A stretch of DNA of 49,394 nucleotides from NCBI GenBank assembly GCA_947627065.1, contig CANQUN010000008.1, forward strand, positions 1-49,394, given 5' to 3'. A program made the position numbers and the translations under genes. Position 1 is the stretch's first letter, and each line of letters begins with the position of its first letter. The notes below the pieces were generated by a model. The model was not told where the DNA came from, did no database searches, and worked only from the letters and a program-made list of their open reading frames with translations. Below are positions 16,813-24,438 of this stretch, one piece after another. The stretch is from an uncultured Clostridia bacterium. Its GTDB lineage: Bacteria; Bacillota; Clostridia; Christensenellales; Borkfalkiaceae.

Positions 16813-16951
16813 TGTCATGGAGTTTAGCGGTTAAAGATGAATATTTGGGTCAAAACGAGCAGCGCAGACGGGTAGTAAAGAGGTAACGAGAAGATTTACG
16901 CGCGGTGCAGACGGTAAAGATTGCCCACAGGTGCAACAGGGCAAAAACCGC

Positions 16952-16976
16952 GTTTTTGTGAGATTTAGGGCACTTA
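16952..16976 (+). repeat. 27-bp dispersed element near the spo0A 3' end
   Basis: Near-consensus: TTTTTGTGAG, ATTTA, GGGCACTT. It lies downstream of spo0A in its probable 3' untranslated region. Confidence 0.65.
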
Positions 16977-17000
16977 TCCGAATTGACGACCTTATTCTGT

Positions 17001-17112
17001 ATTACGGGTTTACTAAAGTTTACCTATACCTTTCCTGCATCATGGGTTACCCGAGTTTACCCATACCTTATTCTTATGTCGCGGTCAGGGCGTTACCCGA
17101 GTTTGCCCATGC
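17001..17112. repeat. Three degenerate copies of the spo0A 3' end
   Basis: GTTACCCGAGTTTGCCCAT (17092-17110) contains the spo0A stop codon and the codons for MGKLG. Almost the same sequence recurs at 17046-17064 and, more diverged, at about 17007-17027. The copies are spaced about 46 and 39 bp and extend with ACCTTATTC-like sequence. Confidence 0.65.
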
Positions 17113-17842
17113 GCTGCTCCTGAATAAGGCGGTCGGCGACGAGGGCGATGAATTCGCCGTTGGTGGGCTTGTCCCCCGCCTTGTAGAAGTTTACGCCGAA
17201 GATGGAGTTGAGGTTGTCTATCCTTCCTCTGTTCCACGCCACCTCGATGGCGTGGCGGATGGCGCGTTCTACCTTGCTGGGGCTGGTTCCGTACTCGCGG
17301 GCGATGGTCGGGTAAAGTTGCTTGGTTATGTTGCCGAGAATGGCGGGGTCCCTCATGGCGAGTTTTACGCCCGAACGCAAAAAGCCGTAACCCTTGATGT
17401 GCGGCGGTATGCCCGCGGAAAGGAAGACGTTGCTTATCCTGAGATCCGCCGCGCCGTCCTCCCGCGCTTTGGCTTCGGGAACGCCTTTCTCGGTAAGCGC
17501 CTTTATGCGTTCGACAACAATCTCCGCACGTAATGGCCGCACGAGGTAGAGGTCGGCGCCGAGGCGGGTGGCCGAACGGATGGTTTCGTCCCCCGCGCAG
17601 GCGGAATACACCGCCCGCTTGCCTTCGTAACCGTTCTCTTTGAGTCGGGTGAGCAGTGTCAGCCCGTCCATGCCTTTGAGCACGAGGTCGAGAATCACGA
17701 CGTCGGGTTTTGCCGCTAAAACTTCGGCAAGTCCCCTGTCCCCGTCCGAGGTTTCGGCCACGACCGCAAAGTCTCCGTCCTTTTCAAGTTCGCTCCGCAA
17801 CTCTCCGCCGCCGTCCATCAGTAATGCCACAGAATATTTCAT
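17093..17842 (-). CDS. spo0A: Sporulation master regulator Spo0A
   Basis: 249 aa. The C-terminal effector domain is unmistakable: GIPPHIKGYGFLR (144-156), TKQLYPTIAREYGT (173-186), the recognition helix with VERAIRHAIEVAW (191-203), and KPTNGEFIALVADRL near the end. The N-terminal receiver keeps the phosphorylatable Asp (D52) and S80. One of the paired acidic residues is Gly (D10-G11), and the invariant Lys is Arg (R102). Spo0A~P controls entry into sporulation in endospore formers. A promoter TTGCCT-N17-TATAAT lies 45-73 nt upstream. A partial 0A-box (TGTCG core) overlaps the leader. Confidence 0.95.
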   Translation of the reverse strand: MKYSVALLMDGGGELRSELEKDGDFAVVAETSDGDRGLAEVLAAKPDVVILDLVLKGMDGLTLLTRLKENGYEGKRAVYSACAGDETIRSATRLGADLYLVRPLRAEIVVERIKALTEKGVPEAKAREDGAADLRISNVFLSAGIPPHIKGYGFLRSGVKLAMRDPAILGNITKQLYPTIAREYGTSPSKVERAIRHAIEVAWNRGRIDNLNSIFGVNFYKAGDKPTNGEFIALVADRLIQEQRMGKLG

Positions 17843-17886
17843 ATTATACCGTCCATAGATTTTACAATTTTAACTTCTATACGACA

Positions 17887-17915
17887 ATTATACCTCAAAA
17901 TTGTAAAAAAGGCAA
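17887..17915 (-). promoter_or_regulatory. Promoter of spo0A
   Basis: Minus strand TTGCCT, 17-nt spacer, TATAAT. Just downstream is TTGTCGTA, a 6/7 match to the 0A-box TGTCGAA, which might allow autoregulation; this match is weak evidence. Confidence 0.6.
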
Positions 17916-18034
17916 GCGTTCAGCCTGCACTTTCTGTAAATATTACCACTTTATTCGTCGAATTTTGTAAAATTGCCCGCCGCTCGTCCGAGGCTTTTGT
18001 CGAGAAACTTCGCCGCAAGCCCCTTTGCGGGCAT

Positions 18035-18063
18035 AAAAAGCCGTGAGGCAAAAGTCCTCGCGG
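18035..18063 (-). terminator. Terminator of the deoR-type gene
   Basis: Minus strand CCGCGAGG / CCTCACGG (one G-T pair), then CTTTTTATG. It isolates the DeoR regulator from spo0A. Confidence 0.65.
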
Positions 18064-18095
18064 CGCAAACCGAAAATTACATGGAATAGAATAAA

Positions 18096-18190
18096 CGCCC
18101 AAACGTTTTACCCGAGTAAAATCATTACAGAAAACGCCAAGCCTTTTACCCAAACAAAATCATTGCAGGGTAAAAGCCAAACCTTTTGCC
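18096..18190. repeat. Tandem repeat of about 40 bp, 2.4 copies
   Basis: Units begin at 18096, 18135 and 18176 (partial). They share CCAAxCCTTTTACCC, AAAATCATT and CAG. The array lies directly after the deoR-type stop codon and before its terminator hairpin. Confidence 0.65.
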
Positions 18191-18194
18191 AAAA

Positions 18195-18962
18195 TCACAC
18201 GACGCGGACGCCGCGCTTGCGGAATTCGGCCTTGCGGTTTTCGGGGAAATTGTCGTCGGTTACGATGTAATCGACGTTTTCTATCCGGGCGAAGGTGTAG
18301 GAGAGCGTTTTGTCGAGTTTGCTCGAGTCGAGCAGCATGACGCGCTTCCTCGCACGGGTGAGGATGTAGGACTTGAGTTCGGCCTCCTCCCGCTCGGAAC
18401 AGGAGAACCCGTCGTTGTAAGAATACGCGGGCGTTGCCATGAACGCAACGTCTATCATTTCCGAAGCAAGAAAGGCTTCCGCACGCCTGCCGAAGGTGGA
18501 TTCGTTCTTTTTGGAAAACTCCCCGCCGATGATGAGCACCTTGGGGCGGAGTTTGGAAGTGAGTTCGGCAGCCACGTTTATGCCGTTGGTAACAACGCGG
18601 TAGTCGCGGTCGGGCAGTTCGCGGGCGAACAGCGTGGTTGTGGAACCGCCGTCGATAAACAGCGTGGCGTTTTCCTCGGCGAGAGAAACCGCTTTTTCGG
18701 CTATGCTGAGTTTTTCAAAGATGTTGAGGTTGGCACGGTCGAGAATGCCGCCTTCGGTATACTTTGTGGTCTGCGCAAGCGAAACGGCGCCGCCCGTAAC
18801 GCGGACCACGCAGCCCATCTTTTCCAGTTCGGAAACGTAACGCCGTATCGTCATTTCGGAAACGTTCGGAAATTTTTCGTTAAGCTCCGAATAGGTCATC
18901 CTGCCGTTTATCTCAAGGCAGAGCTGTATCTGTTTTATTCTTTCGTCCTTAACGTATCCCAT
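18195..18962 (-). CDS. DeoR-family transcriptional regulator
   Basis: 255 aa. It has an N-terminal helix-turn-helix (residues 5-57, MTYSELNEKFPNVSEMTIRRYVSEL) and a DeoR sugar-phosphate sensor domain with LFIDGGSTTTLFA, VVTNGINVAAEL and the C-terminal VMLLDSSKLD. These usually repress sugar or nucleoside catabolism and release DNA on binding a phosphorylated sugar. No catabolic gene adjoins it, so the target is unknown. The -10 TATAAT ends only 6 nt before the ATG and no SD is present, so translation is probably leaderless. Confidence 0.92.
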   Translation of the reverse strand: MGYVKDERIKQIQLCLEINGRMTYSELNEKFPNVSEMTIRRYVSELEKMGCVVRVTGGAVSLAQTTKYTEGGILDRANLNIFEKLSIAEKAVSLAEENATLFIDGGSTTTLFARELPDRDYRVVTNGINVAAELTSKLRPKVLIIGGEFSKKNESTFGRRAEAFLASEMIDVAFMATPAYSYNDGFSCSEREEAELKSYILTRARKRVMLLDSSKLDKTLSYTFARIENVDYIVTDDNFPENRKAEFRKRGVRVV

Positions 18963-18968
18963 ATCTTA

Positions 18969-18997
18969 ATTATACCAAAGCGGGCGGGATATATCAA
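18969..18997 (-). promoter_or_regulatory. Promoter giving a leaderless deoR-type mRNA
   Basis: Minus strand TTGATA (18997-18992), 17-nt spacer, TATAAT (18974-18969), then six bases and ATG. The expected start of transcription coincides with the A of ATG. Confidence 0.7.
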
Positions 18998-19143
18998 GCG
19001 TATTTTACAATTTTTCTCTTTTGCCGTTTTTGAGCTTTGGCGTTTTAGGTTTTGGCCGCCGCCTTGCGGTTTGCTCTTGCCGCCGCCCGCGGTTTGTTCT
19101 TGCCGCCGCCCGCGGGGAAATTTGAAAACCCGCGAGTGAACGA

Positions 19144-19172
19144 TTGATTTTATCCGTAAAATATTATATACT
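19144..19172 (+). promoter_or_regulatory. Promoter upstream of serS
   Basis: TTGATT, 17-nt spacer, TATACT, with a second TATAAT at 19177. If used, the serS leader would be about 445 nt. Confidence 0.55.
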
Positions 19173-19179
19173 ATTATAT

Positions 19180-19623
19180 AATGAGACCGAACGGCCGCGT
19201 CGGTTGAAAGCCGGGCAGCCGAACGGACAAGCGCAGATTGAGAGCCGAACGGCGGCACGAACGCACGGCGGTTCAGGACAGAACGGCGGCATGAGTGCGC
19301 GGCGGCGCGGGGCGGCAAAAAATCCCCGCAAAGAGCAAAAGTGCCCTAAAACGCACAAAAACGATGGTGTGCGGCTTACCCGCCGGCACGGCGAAAAAAC
19401 AAAAACAACGGCCGAGACGGGACATCAACCCGCCCGCAGAAACATTAAAAGCAACCGTCGGAGCAACTTCACGGTTTACCGACATAAAGATAAAAACATG
19501 TACGTGGCGGGGCATATCCCGCACGACATAAAGACAAAAACATTACCGTAGCGGTTCTATTTACTGCACGGTGCAAAGATAAAAACAAGGCCGCGGCTTA
19601 CCGTCCGCGGCAAGGAGAATTTT
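19180..19623 (+). promoter_or_regulatory. Long serS leader with repeated A-rich boxes
   Basis: The leader contains GCCGAACGG-rich sequence, a minus-oriented 27-bp element (19337-19362) and three copies of an A-rich box. The boxes follow the pattern AAAGAYAAAAACA (19485-19498, 19529-19542, 19575-19587). A perfect hairpin CCGCGG/CCGCGG (19591-19610) lies directly upstream of the SD CAAGGAG. No T-box sequence is present. Regulation of serS through this hairpin is possible but unproven. Confidence 0.4.
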
Positions 19624-20904
19624 ATGCTCGATATAAAAGCAATCATCGAAAATCCCGAAAAGATATCCGCCGCCCTTGCGAAAAAGGGCTGCATTGTAGA
19701 TTTCGGCGAGCTTATCGGCTGGGACGCCGAACGCAGGAAGGTCATAGCGTGGGTGGAAAACCTCAAGGCCGAAAAGAACAAGGTTTCTGCCGAAATTCCC
19801 GTGCTTAAAAAGCAGGGCAAGCCCGTGGACGGCATATTTGCCGAGATGAAGGAGATTGGCAACAAGATTGCCGAGGGGGACAAGCAGCAGGCCGAACTTG
19901 AGGAAAAGATTTTCAACTTCCTCTGCCGCCTGCCCAACATTCCCGACGACGACCTTCTGCCCGGGGAAAAGGAGAACAACGCCGTCGTTTCGGTTTTCGG
20001 CGAGAAGCCCGCGTTTTCGTTTGAACCCAAAAATCACGTGGACCTGTGCACGTCTTTGGGTCTCATCGACTACGAGAGAGGCGTTAAACTTTCGGGCAAC
20101 GGTTATTGGATATACCGCGGCATGGGCGCAAGGCTGGAATGGGCGCTTCTCAATTTCTTCGTTTCCGAACACCTTGCCGACGGTTACGAGATGATACTCC
20201 CCCCTCACCAACTCGGCTACAACTGCGGGTTCGGCGCGGGGCAATTCCCCAAGTTCAGCGACGAGGTTTATTGGGTGGACGGCGAAGAGGACAAGACGAA
20301 ATGCCGCTTTATGCTGCCCACGGCGGAGACCGCCCTCGTAAACATGTACGCGGGCGAAATAGTTGACGAATCCGCCCTGCCCATGAAATTTTTCGCCTAC
20401 ACTCCCTGTTACCGCAAGGAAGCGGGCAGCGCACGGCAGGAAGAGCGCGGCATGATCCGCGGCCACCAGTTCAACAAGGTGGAGATGGTTCAGTACACCA
20501 CGCCCGAAGGGTCGGACGCCGCTTTTGAAGAACTCGTGGGCAAGGCCTGCAGACTTATGAGCAAACTCGGGCTGCACTTCCGCCTTTCCAAACTCGCCGC
20601 GGGCGACTGCTCGGCAAGCATGGCGAGGACGTACGACATAGAAGTGTGGATTCCTTCCATGGGAATTTACAAGGAAGTAAGTTCGGTGTCCAACGCGCGC
20701 GACTACCAGGCAAGGCGCAACAACACGAGGTACAGAGATTCCAAGACGGGCAAGCCGCGTTATCTGCACACGCTCAACGGTTCCGGGCTGGCAACGAGCA
20801 GGGTGCTGCCCGCGATTGTAGAACAGTTTCAGAATGCCGACGGCTCGGTTACGGTGCCCGAAGTTCTGCGCCCCTACCTTGGCGGCACAGCGGTGATAAA
20901 ATAA
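19624..20904 (+). CDS. serS: Serine--tRNA ligase
   Basis: 426 aa, full length. It starts MLDIKAIIENPEKI, with the long N-terminal coiled coil that binds tRNA-Ser (about 25-100). The class II core has motif 2 in YRKEAGSARQEERGMIRGHQF and motif 3 in GSGLATSRVLPAI. It charges tRNA-Ser with serine for translation. SD CAAGGAG is well placed. A terminator follows at once. Confidence 0.97.
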   Translation: MLDIKAIIENPEKISAALAKKGCIVDFGELIGWDAERRKVIAWVENLKAEKNKVSAEIPVLKKQGKPVDGIFAEMKEIGNKIAEGDKQQAELEEKIFNFLCRLPNIPDDDLLPGEKENNAVVSVFGEKPAFSFEPKNHVDLCTSLGLIDYERGVKLSGNGYWIYRGMGARLEWALLNFFVSEHLADGYEMILPPHQLGYNCGFGAGQFPKFSDEVYWVDGEEDKTKCRFMLPTAETALVNMYAGEIVDESALPMKFFAYTPCYRKEAGSARQEERGMIRGHQFNKVEMVQYTTPEGSDAAFEELVGKACRLMSKLGLHFRLSKLAAGDCSASMARTYDIEVWIPSMGIYKEVSSVSNARDYQARRNNTRYRDSKTGKPRYLHTLNGSGLATSRVLPAIVEQFQNADGSVTVPEVLRPYLGGTAVIK

Positions 20905-20910
20905 ACGATT

Positions 20911-20943
20911 CGGCCGATTCCTTCGCGAAATCGGCCGTTTTTT
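20911..20943 (+). terminator. Terminator after serS
   Basis: CGGCCGATT / AATCGGCCG with a 9-nt loop, then six Ts. It lies only about 20 nt before the next gene's start, so it also governs readthrough into that gene. Confidence 0.8.
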
Positions 20944-20963
20944 ATAAATTGACAGAGGTGTAA

Positions 20964-22592
20964 ATGGCACACATATTCACTCTTCTCGCAGGGCTTGGCG
21001 TGTTCTTGTTCGGTGTAAAGGAACTTTCGGACAACATGGAAAAACTTGCCAACCGCAGGCTGAAAACGCTTTTCCGCAAGTCCTCCAAAAACCCGCTCGT
21101 CGGCGTGGGAATTGGCGCTCTTACAACGGCGATAGTGCAAAGTTCGGGCCTTACCACCGTGATGGTGATAGGCTTTGTCAACGCGGGGCTTATGACCCTT
21201 TATCAGGCAACGGCCTTCATCATGGGCGCGAACATAGGCACGACGATAACCGCGCAGATCGCCGCCCTCGATTCTTTCAGCATAACCGATTACGCCATAG
21301 CCCTCGTCCTTTTCGGCATGATAATAAGCATGGCGGCCAGAAAGGAAAAGATTAAATCCCTCGGCTATGCGGTGGCGGGTCTCGGCATGATCTTCGTGGG
21401 GCTTTCGCTGATGACGGGGTCCATGGAATCGTTGAAAAACGATTACGAACCGACGGTGAACAGGCTGTTCTCCTCTGTTTCCAACCCCTTCCTCCTGCTT
21501 CTTCTCGGTGCGGCGGCGACCGCGCTGATGCAGAGCAGCGCAGCGGTAACGAGTATACTCATCGCCATTGCGGGCAGCGGCGTCATCATAGGCAACGGCG
21601 GGAACTCCGTGCTGTTCATCGTGCTCGGTTCCAACATAGGCTCGTGCGTAACGTCCATCATTTCGTCTTTCGGCGCGAATACCGAGGCCAAGCGCGCGGG
21701 TCTCATACACCTGATGTTCAACGTGTTCGGCTGCGTCATCTTCTTCGTGCTGCTCGTGTGCTGGAAGGACTTTATGGCGGTAACGTTCGAGCGGTGGTTT
21801 GCCAACCCCGAACAGCAGATTGCAATGTTCCACACCTTTTTCAACATCGTGTGCACGGCGCTGTTCCTGCCGCTCACAAAGGTGTTTGTGGCGCTGGCGG
21901 GCGCGCTTGTGCGAGACGGCAAGAAGAGCGACGGCAGTTTTATAGACGACCGCTTCCTCTCCGCCCCCACCGTGGCCATCGACCAGGCCAACAAGGAGAC
22001 CGTGCGCATTGCGGATATAGCCTACAACGCCATGAAAGAAGGGTTTGAGGGCTTTGTTTCCAAGCGCACCGACGACTTTGAGGAGATTACCAAAAAGTGC
22101 AGCGAGGTCAACGAACTGTCCAAATCCCTCACCGAATATCTCATCCGCGTGTCCTCGCACGACCTCACGGTAAACGACCAAAAGCGCATTTCTATTCTGC
22201 ACAGCAACAATTCGGACGTGGTGAGGCTTGCCGAAATTGCCGACAACTTTATAAAGTACACCTCGCGCGCCGTCAGGGAAGAACTGTCCTTCTCCCCGGG
22301 CGTTCTCGAATCGCTGCAGGAGATGTTCGCCTCCTTCTCCCGCCTGTACGACCTGACGCGCAGGGCGAGAACGGAGAAGGACATGAAGATTCTGCCCGAA
22401 GTGGACGCCGAAGAGGACAGGCTTGACGAGTACCGCCGCATTCTCGTTGCGGGACACATAGACCGCCTCAACCGAGGCGAATGCACGGCGGCGAGCAGCG
22501 GGGTGTTCATAAACCTCGTTTCCAACATCGAACGCGCGGGCGACCACCTCTCCTTCATCGCCCACACCATAGAAGAAGTCGCCATGGCATAA
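20964..22592 (+). CDS. Na/Pi cotransporter family protein with PhoU tail
   Basis: 542 aa. It has two Na/Pi-cotransporter repeats with the QSS motifs (IVQSSGLTTV about residue 56, LMQSSAAVTS about 190) and paired GANIGTT and GSNIGSC sequences, over 8-9 membrane segments to about residue 310. The C-terminal 200 residues are helical and PhoU-like (DFEEITKKCSEVNEL to NIERAGDHLSFIA). Such proteins import phosphate with sodium; some members have other substrates. SD GAGG precedes ATG. It follows serS across a terminator and may depend on readthrough. Confidence 0.92.
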   Translation: MAHIFTLLAGLGVFLFGVKELSDNMEKLANRRLKTLFRKSSKNPLVGVGIGALTTAIVQSSGLTTVMVIGFVNAGLMTLYQATAFIMGANIGTTITAQIAALDSFSITDYAIALVLFGMIISMAARKEKIKSLGYAVAGLGMIFVGLSLMTGSMESLKNDYEPTVNRLFSSVSNPFLLLLLGAAATALMQSSAAVTSILIAIAGSGVIIGNGGNSVLFIVLGSNIGSCVTSIISSFGANTEAKRAGLIHLMFNVFGCVIFFVLLVCWKDFMAVTFERWFANPEQQIAMFHTFFNIVCTALFLPLTKVFVALAGALVRDGKKSDGSFIDDRFLSAPTVAIDQANKETVRIADIAYNAMKEGFEGFVSKRTDDFEEITKKCSEVNELSKSLTEYLIRVSSHDLTVNDQKRISILHSNNSDVVRLAEIADNFIKYTSRAVREELSFSPGVLESLQEMFASFSRLYDLTRRARTEKDMKILPEVDAEEDRLDEYRRILVAGHIDRLNRGECTAASSGVFINLVSNIERAGDHLSFIAHTIEEVAMA

Positions 22593-22692
22593 CGCGCGTT
22601 TAATAAAGGCTCCTTTGAGAAAACCCGCGAGCCGCATTGGAGAAAACCTGCGCGCCGCGTTTCAGACAATCCGCTGTGGACGGATAATCAGC

Positions 22693-22727
22693 AAAAACCC
22701 CGTAAATCTCACATTTACGGGGTTTTT
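22693..22727. terminator. Strong bidirectional terminator
   Basis: A perfect 15-bp stem (AAAAACCCCGTAAAT / ATTTACGGGGTTTTT) with loop CTCAC. It separates the convergent phosphate transporter and aspartase genes. Downstream, GCGGGTTTTACGGCCGACG occurs twice (about 22757 and 22798). Confidence 0.85.
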
Positions 22728-22889
22728 AGGTTTTTATTGGGTCTTTTATTCGGCGGGTTTTACGGCCGACGGGTTGGTAATTTTACGGACTGCCGTTGCG
22801 GGTTTTACGGCCGACGTACGGCGGGCCCGAAGGTGCAGAGCGTAAATATCCCGAGACCATCGGGTGAGTTTTATGTTTGTGTCAGGGTT

Positions 22890-24329
22890 TTATTCTGCCT
22901 CTTTTTTGGAAGCTGGGGCGGGGTTCTTCCCGTCGTCGCCGCAGGGTTCGGTGAGGACGTAAGGGTTGAGCACCTCGTCGAGTTTGGCGGCGTCCATGAG
23001 GCCGAGACGGAGGACGATGGACTTTATCGGCTCGCCCGTTTTAAGCGATTCCTTCGCGATTTCGGCGGCTTTTTTGTAACCGATGTATGGGTTGAGCGCG
23101 GTTACTATGCCCACGCTGCGGTTGACCCATTCGCTGCAGCGTTCCTCGTTTGCTGTTATGCCCTCTATGCAGTTGTCCGTGAGCGTGCGGACGGCTGCCG
23201 TAAGCGAGCGCAGCGATTCGAACAGTTGGTAGAAGATTATCGGTTCAAAGGCGTTGAGTTCGAGCTGCCCCGCCTCCGCCGCCATGGTTATGGTAACGTC
23301 GTGCCCGATTACGAGAAAGACGACCTGGTTGACAACCTCGGGTATGACGGGGTTTATCTTGCCCGGCATGATGGAAGAACCGTTCTGTCTGGCGGGCAGG
23401 GTTATCTCGCCGAGACCCGTGCGCGGGCCGCTGGACATGAGCCTCAAGTCGTTGCACATCTTGCCGAGATTTATGGCAAGCGTCTTTAACGCACCCGAGA
23501 CCGAGGCGAAACTGTCAACGTTCTGCGTGCCGTCAAACAGGTCGTGCGGGCGGGTGAGTTTCTCGCCCTTGAGGGCGGACAGTTCTTCGGTAATATGTGT
23601 GAAATAGACGGCTTTTGCGTTTATGGCGGTGCCGATGGCCGTCGCGCCGATGTTGACCGAACGCATCTCCCCAAGCGAATTTTCAAGCCGTGCGGCCGAC
23701 CTTTCCACCGAGGTGGCAAACGCCCCGAATGCCTGACCTAAACGCATGGGAACGGCGTCCTGCAACTGCGTTCTGCCCATCTTGAGTATTCCGTCAAACT
23801 CCTCCGCCTTTTTCCTGAGGGTTTTGGCAAGACGGTCGAGTTCCGCAAGAAGCCCCGCCGCAAGGTCGAGCACGGTAAGTTTGCCCGCCGTGGGTATCAC
23901 GTCGTTGGTGGACTGTTCCATGTTGACGTGGTCGTTGGGGCTTATCAGCGAATAGTCCCCCTTCTTTCCTCCGAGGATCTCGATGGCGATGTTGGCGAGC
24001 ACCTCGTTTATGTTCATGTTTGCGGAAGTGCCAGCGCCCCCCTGCACGGCGTCTACCACGATGTCCTTTCTGTGTTTGCCGTGCAGCAGAATGTCGCAAG
24101 CCGCGATTATCGCGTCCGCCTTTTCCTTTGCCAAAAGGCCGTAGTCGGCGTTTACCTTGGCGGCGGCTTTTTTTATGAGAACTATGTTCTTGATGAAGGG
24201 CAGGCTGAGTTTTGTGCCCGTTATGTCAAAATTTACCTTTGCACGAAGGGACTGGATGCCGTAATACGCATCTTCGTCTATGGGCAGTTGCCCGACGCTG
24301 TCGCTCTCCGTCCTGAATTCTTTTTTCAT
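22890..24329 (-). CDS. aspA: Aspartate ammonia-lyase
   Basis: 479 aa from ATG at 24329 (SD AAGGAG). It belongs to the aspartase/fumarase superfamily: GGAGTSANMNINEVLAN, SPNDHVNMEQSTNDV, and the signature loop GSSIMPGKINP. NMEQSTND together with the LGGKKGDY region fits aspartase (L-aspartate to fumarate and ammonia) better than fumarase. It works in the cytoplasm as a tetramer, in amino-acid fermentation or nitrogen supply. It is transcribed divergently from a LysR regulator through a shared symmetric promoter. Fumarase class II is the main alternative. Confidence 0.93.
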   Translation of the reverse strand: MKKEFRTESDSVGQLPIDEDAYYGIQSLRAKVNFDITGTKLSLPFIKNIVLIKKAAAKVNADYGLLAKEKADAIIAACDILLHGKHRKDIVVDAVQGGAGTSANMNINEVLANIAIEILGGKKGDYSLISPNDHVNMEQSTNDVIPTAGKLTVLDLAAGLLAELDRLAKTLRKKAEEFDGILKMGRTQLQDAVPMRLGQAFGAFATSVERSAARLENSLGEMRSVNIGATAIGTAINAKAVYFTHITEELSALKGEKLTRPHDLFDGTQNVDSFASVSGALKTLAINLGKMCNDLRLMSSGPRTGLGEITLPARQNGSSIMPGKINPVIPEVVNQVVFLVIGHDVTITMAAEAGQLELNAFEPIIFYQLFESLRSLTAAVRTLTDNCIEGITANEERCSEWVNRSVGIVTALNPYIGYKKAAEIAKESLKTGEPIKSIVLRLGLMDAAKLDEVLNPYVLTEPCGDDGKNPAPASKKEAE

Positions 24330-24357
24330 TTTTTTTGGGATTCTCCTTAAAACCTTA

Positions 24358-24389
24358 TTGATTATAGAACAATTCTGTGTTATAATCAA
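24358..24389. promoter_or_regulatory. Symmetric overlapping divergent promoter and operator
   Basis: A perfect 9-bp inverted repeat TTGATTATA / TATAATCAA with a 14-nt centre. On each strand it reads TTGATT-N17-TATAAT, so the -35 of one gene overlaps the -10 of the other. It serves aspA to the left and the LysR gene to the right. The palindrome is probably also the LysR binding site. Confidence 0.8.
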
Positions 24390-24438
24390 ATATATATTAC
24401 AGTATGAATATCATAAAATATATTTATGGAGGAAAACC

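Noticed and set aside
17001..17112. CRISPR-like array
   Set aside because: The three repeats are degenerate, unevenly spaced and match the spo0A gene end. No cas gene is present.
19400..19623. Possible T-box upstream of serS
   Set aside because: No T-box core was found; only repeated A-rich boxes and a hairpin.
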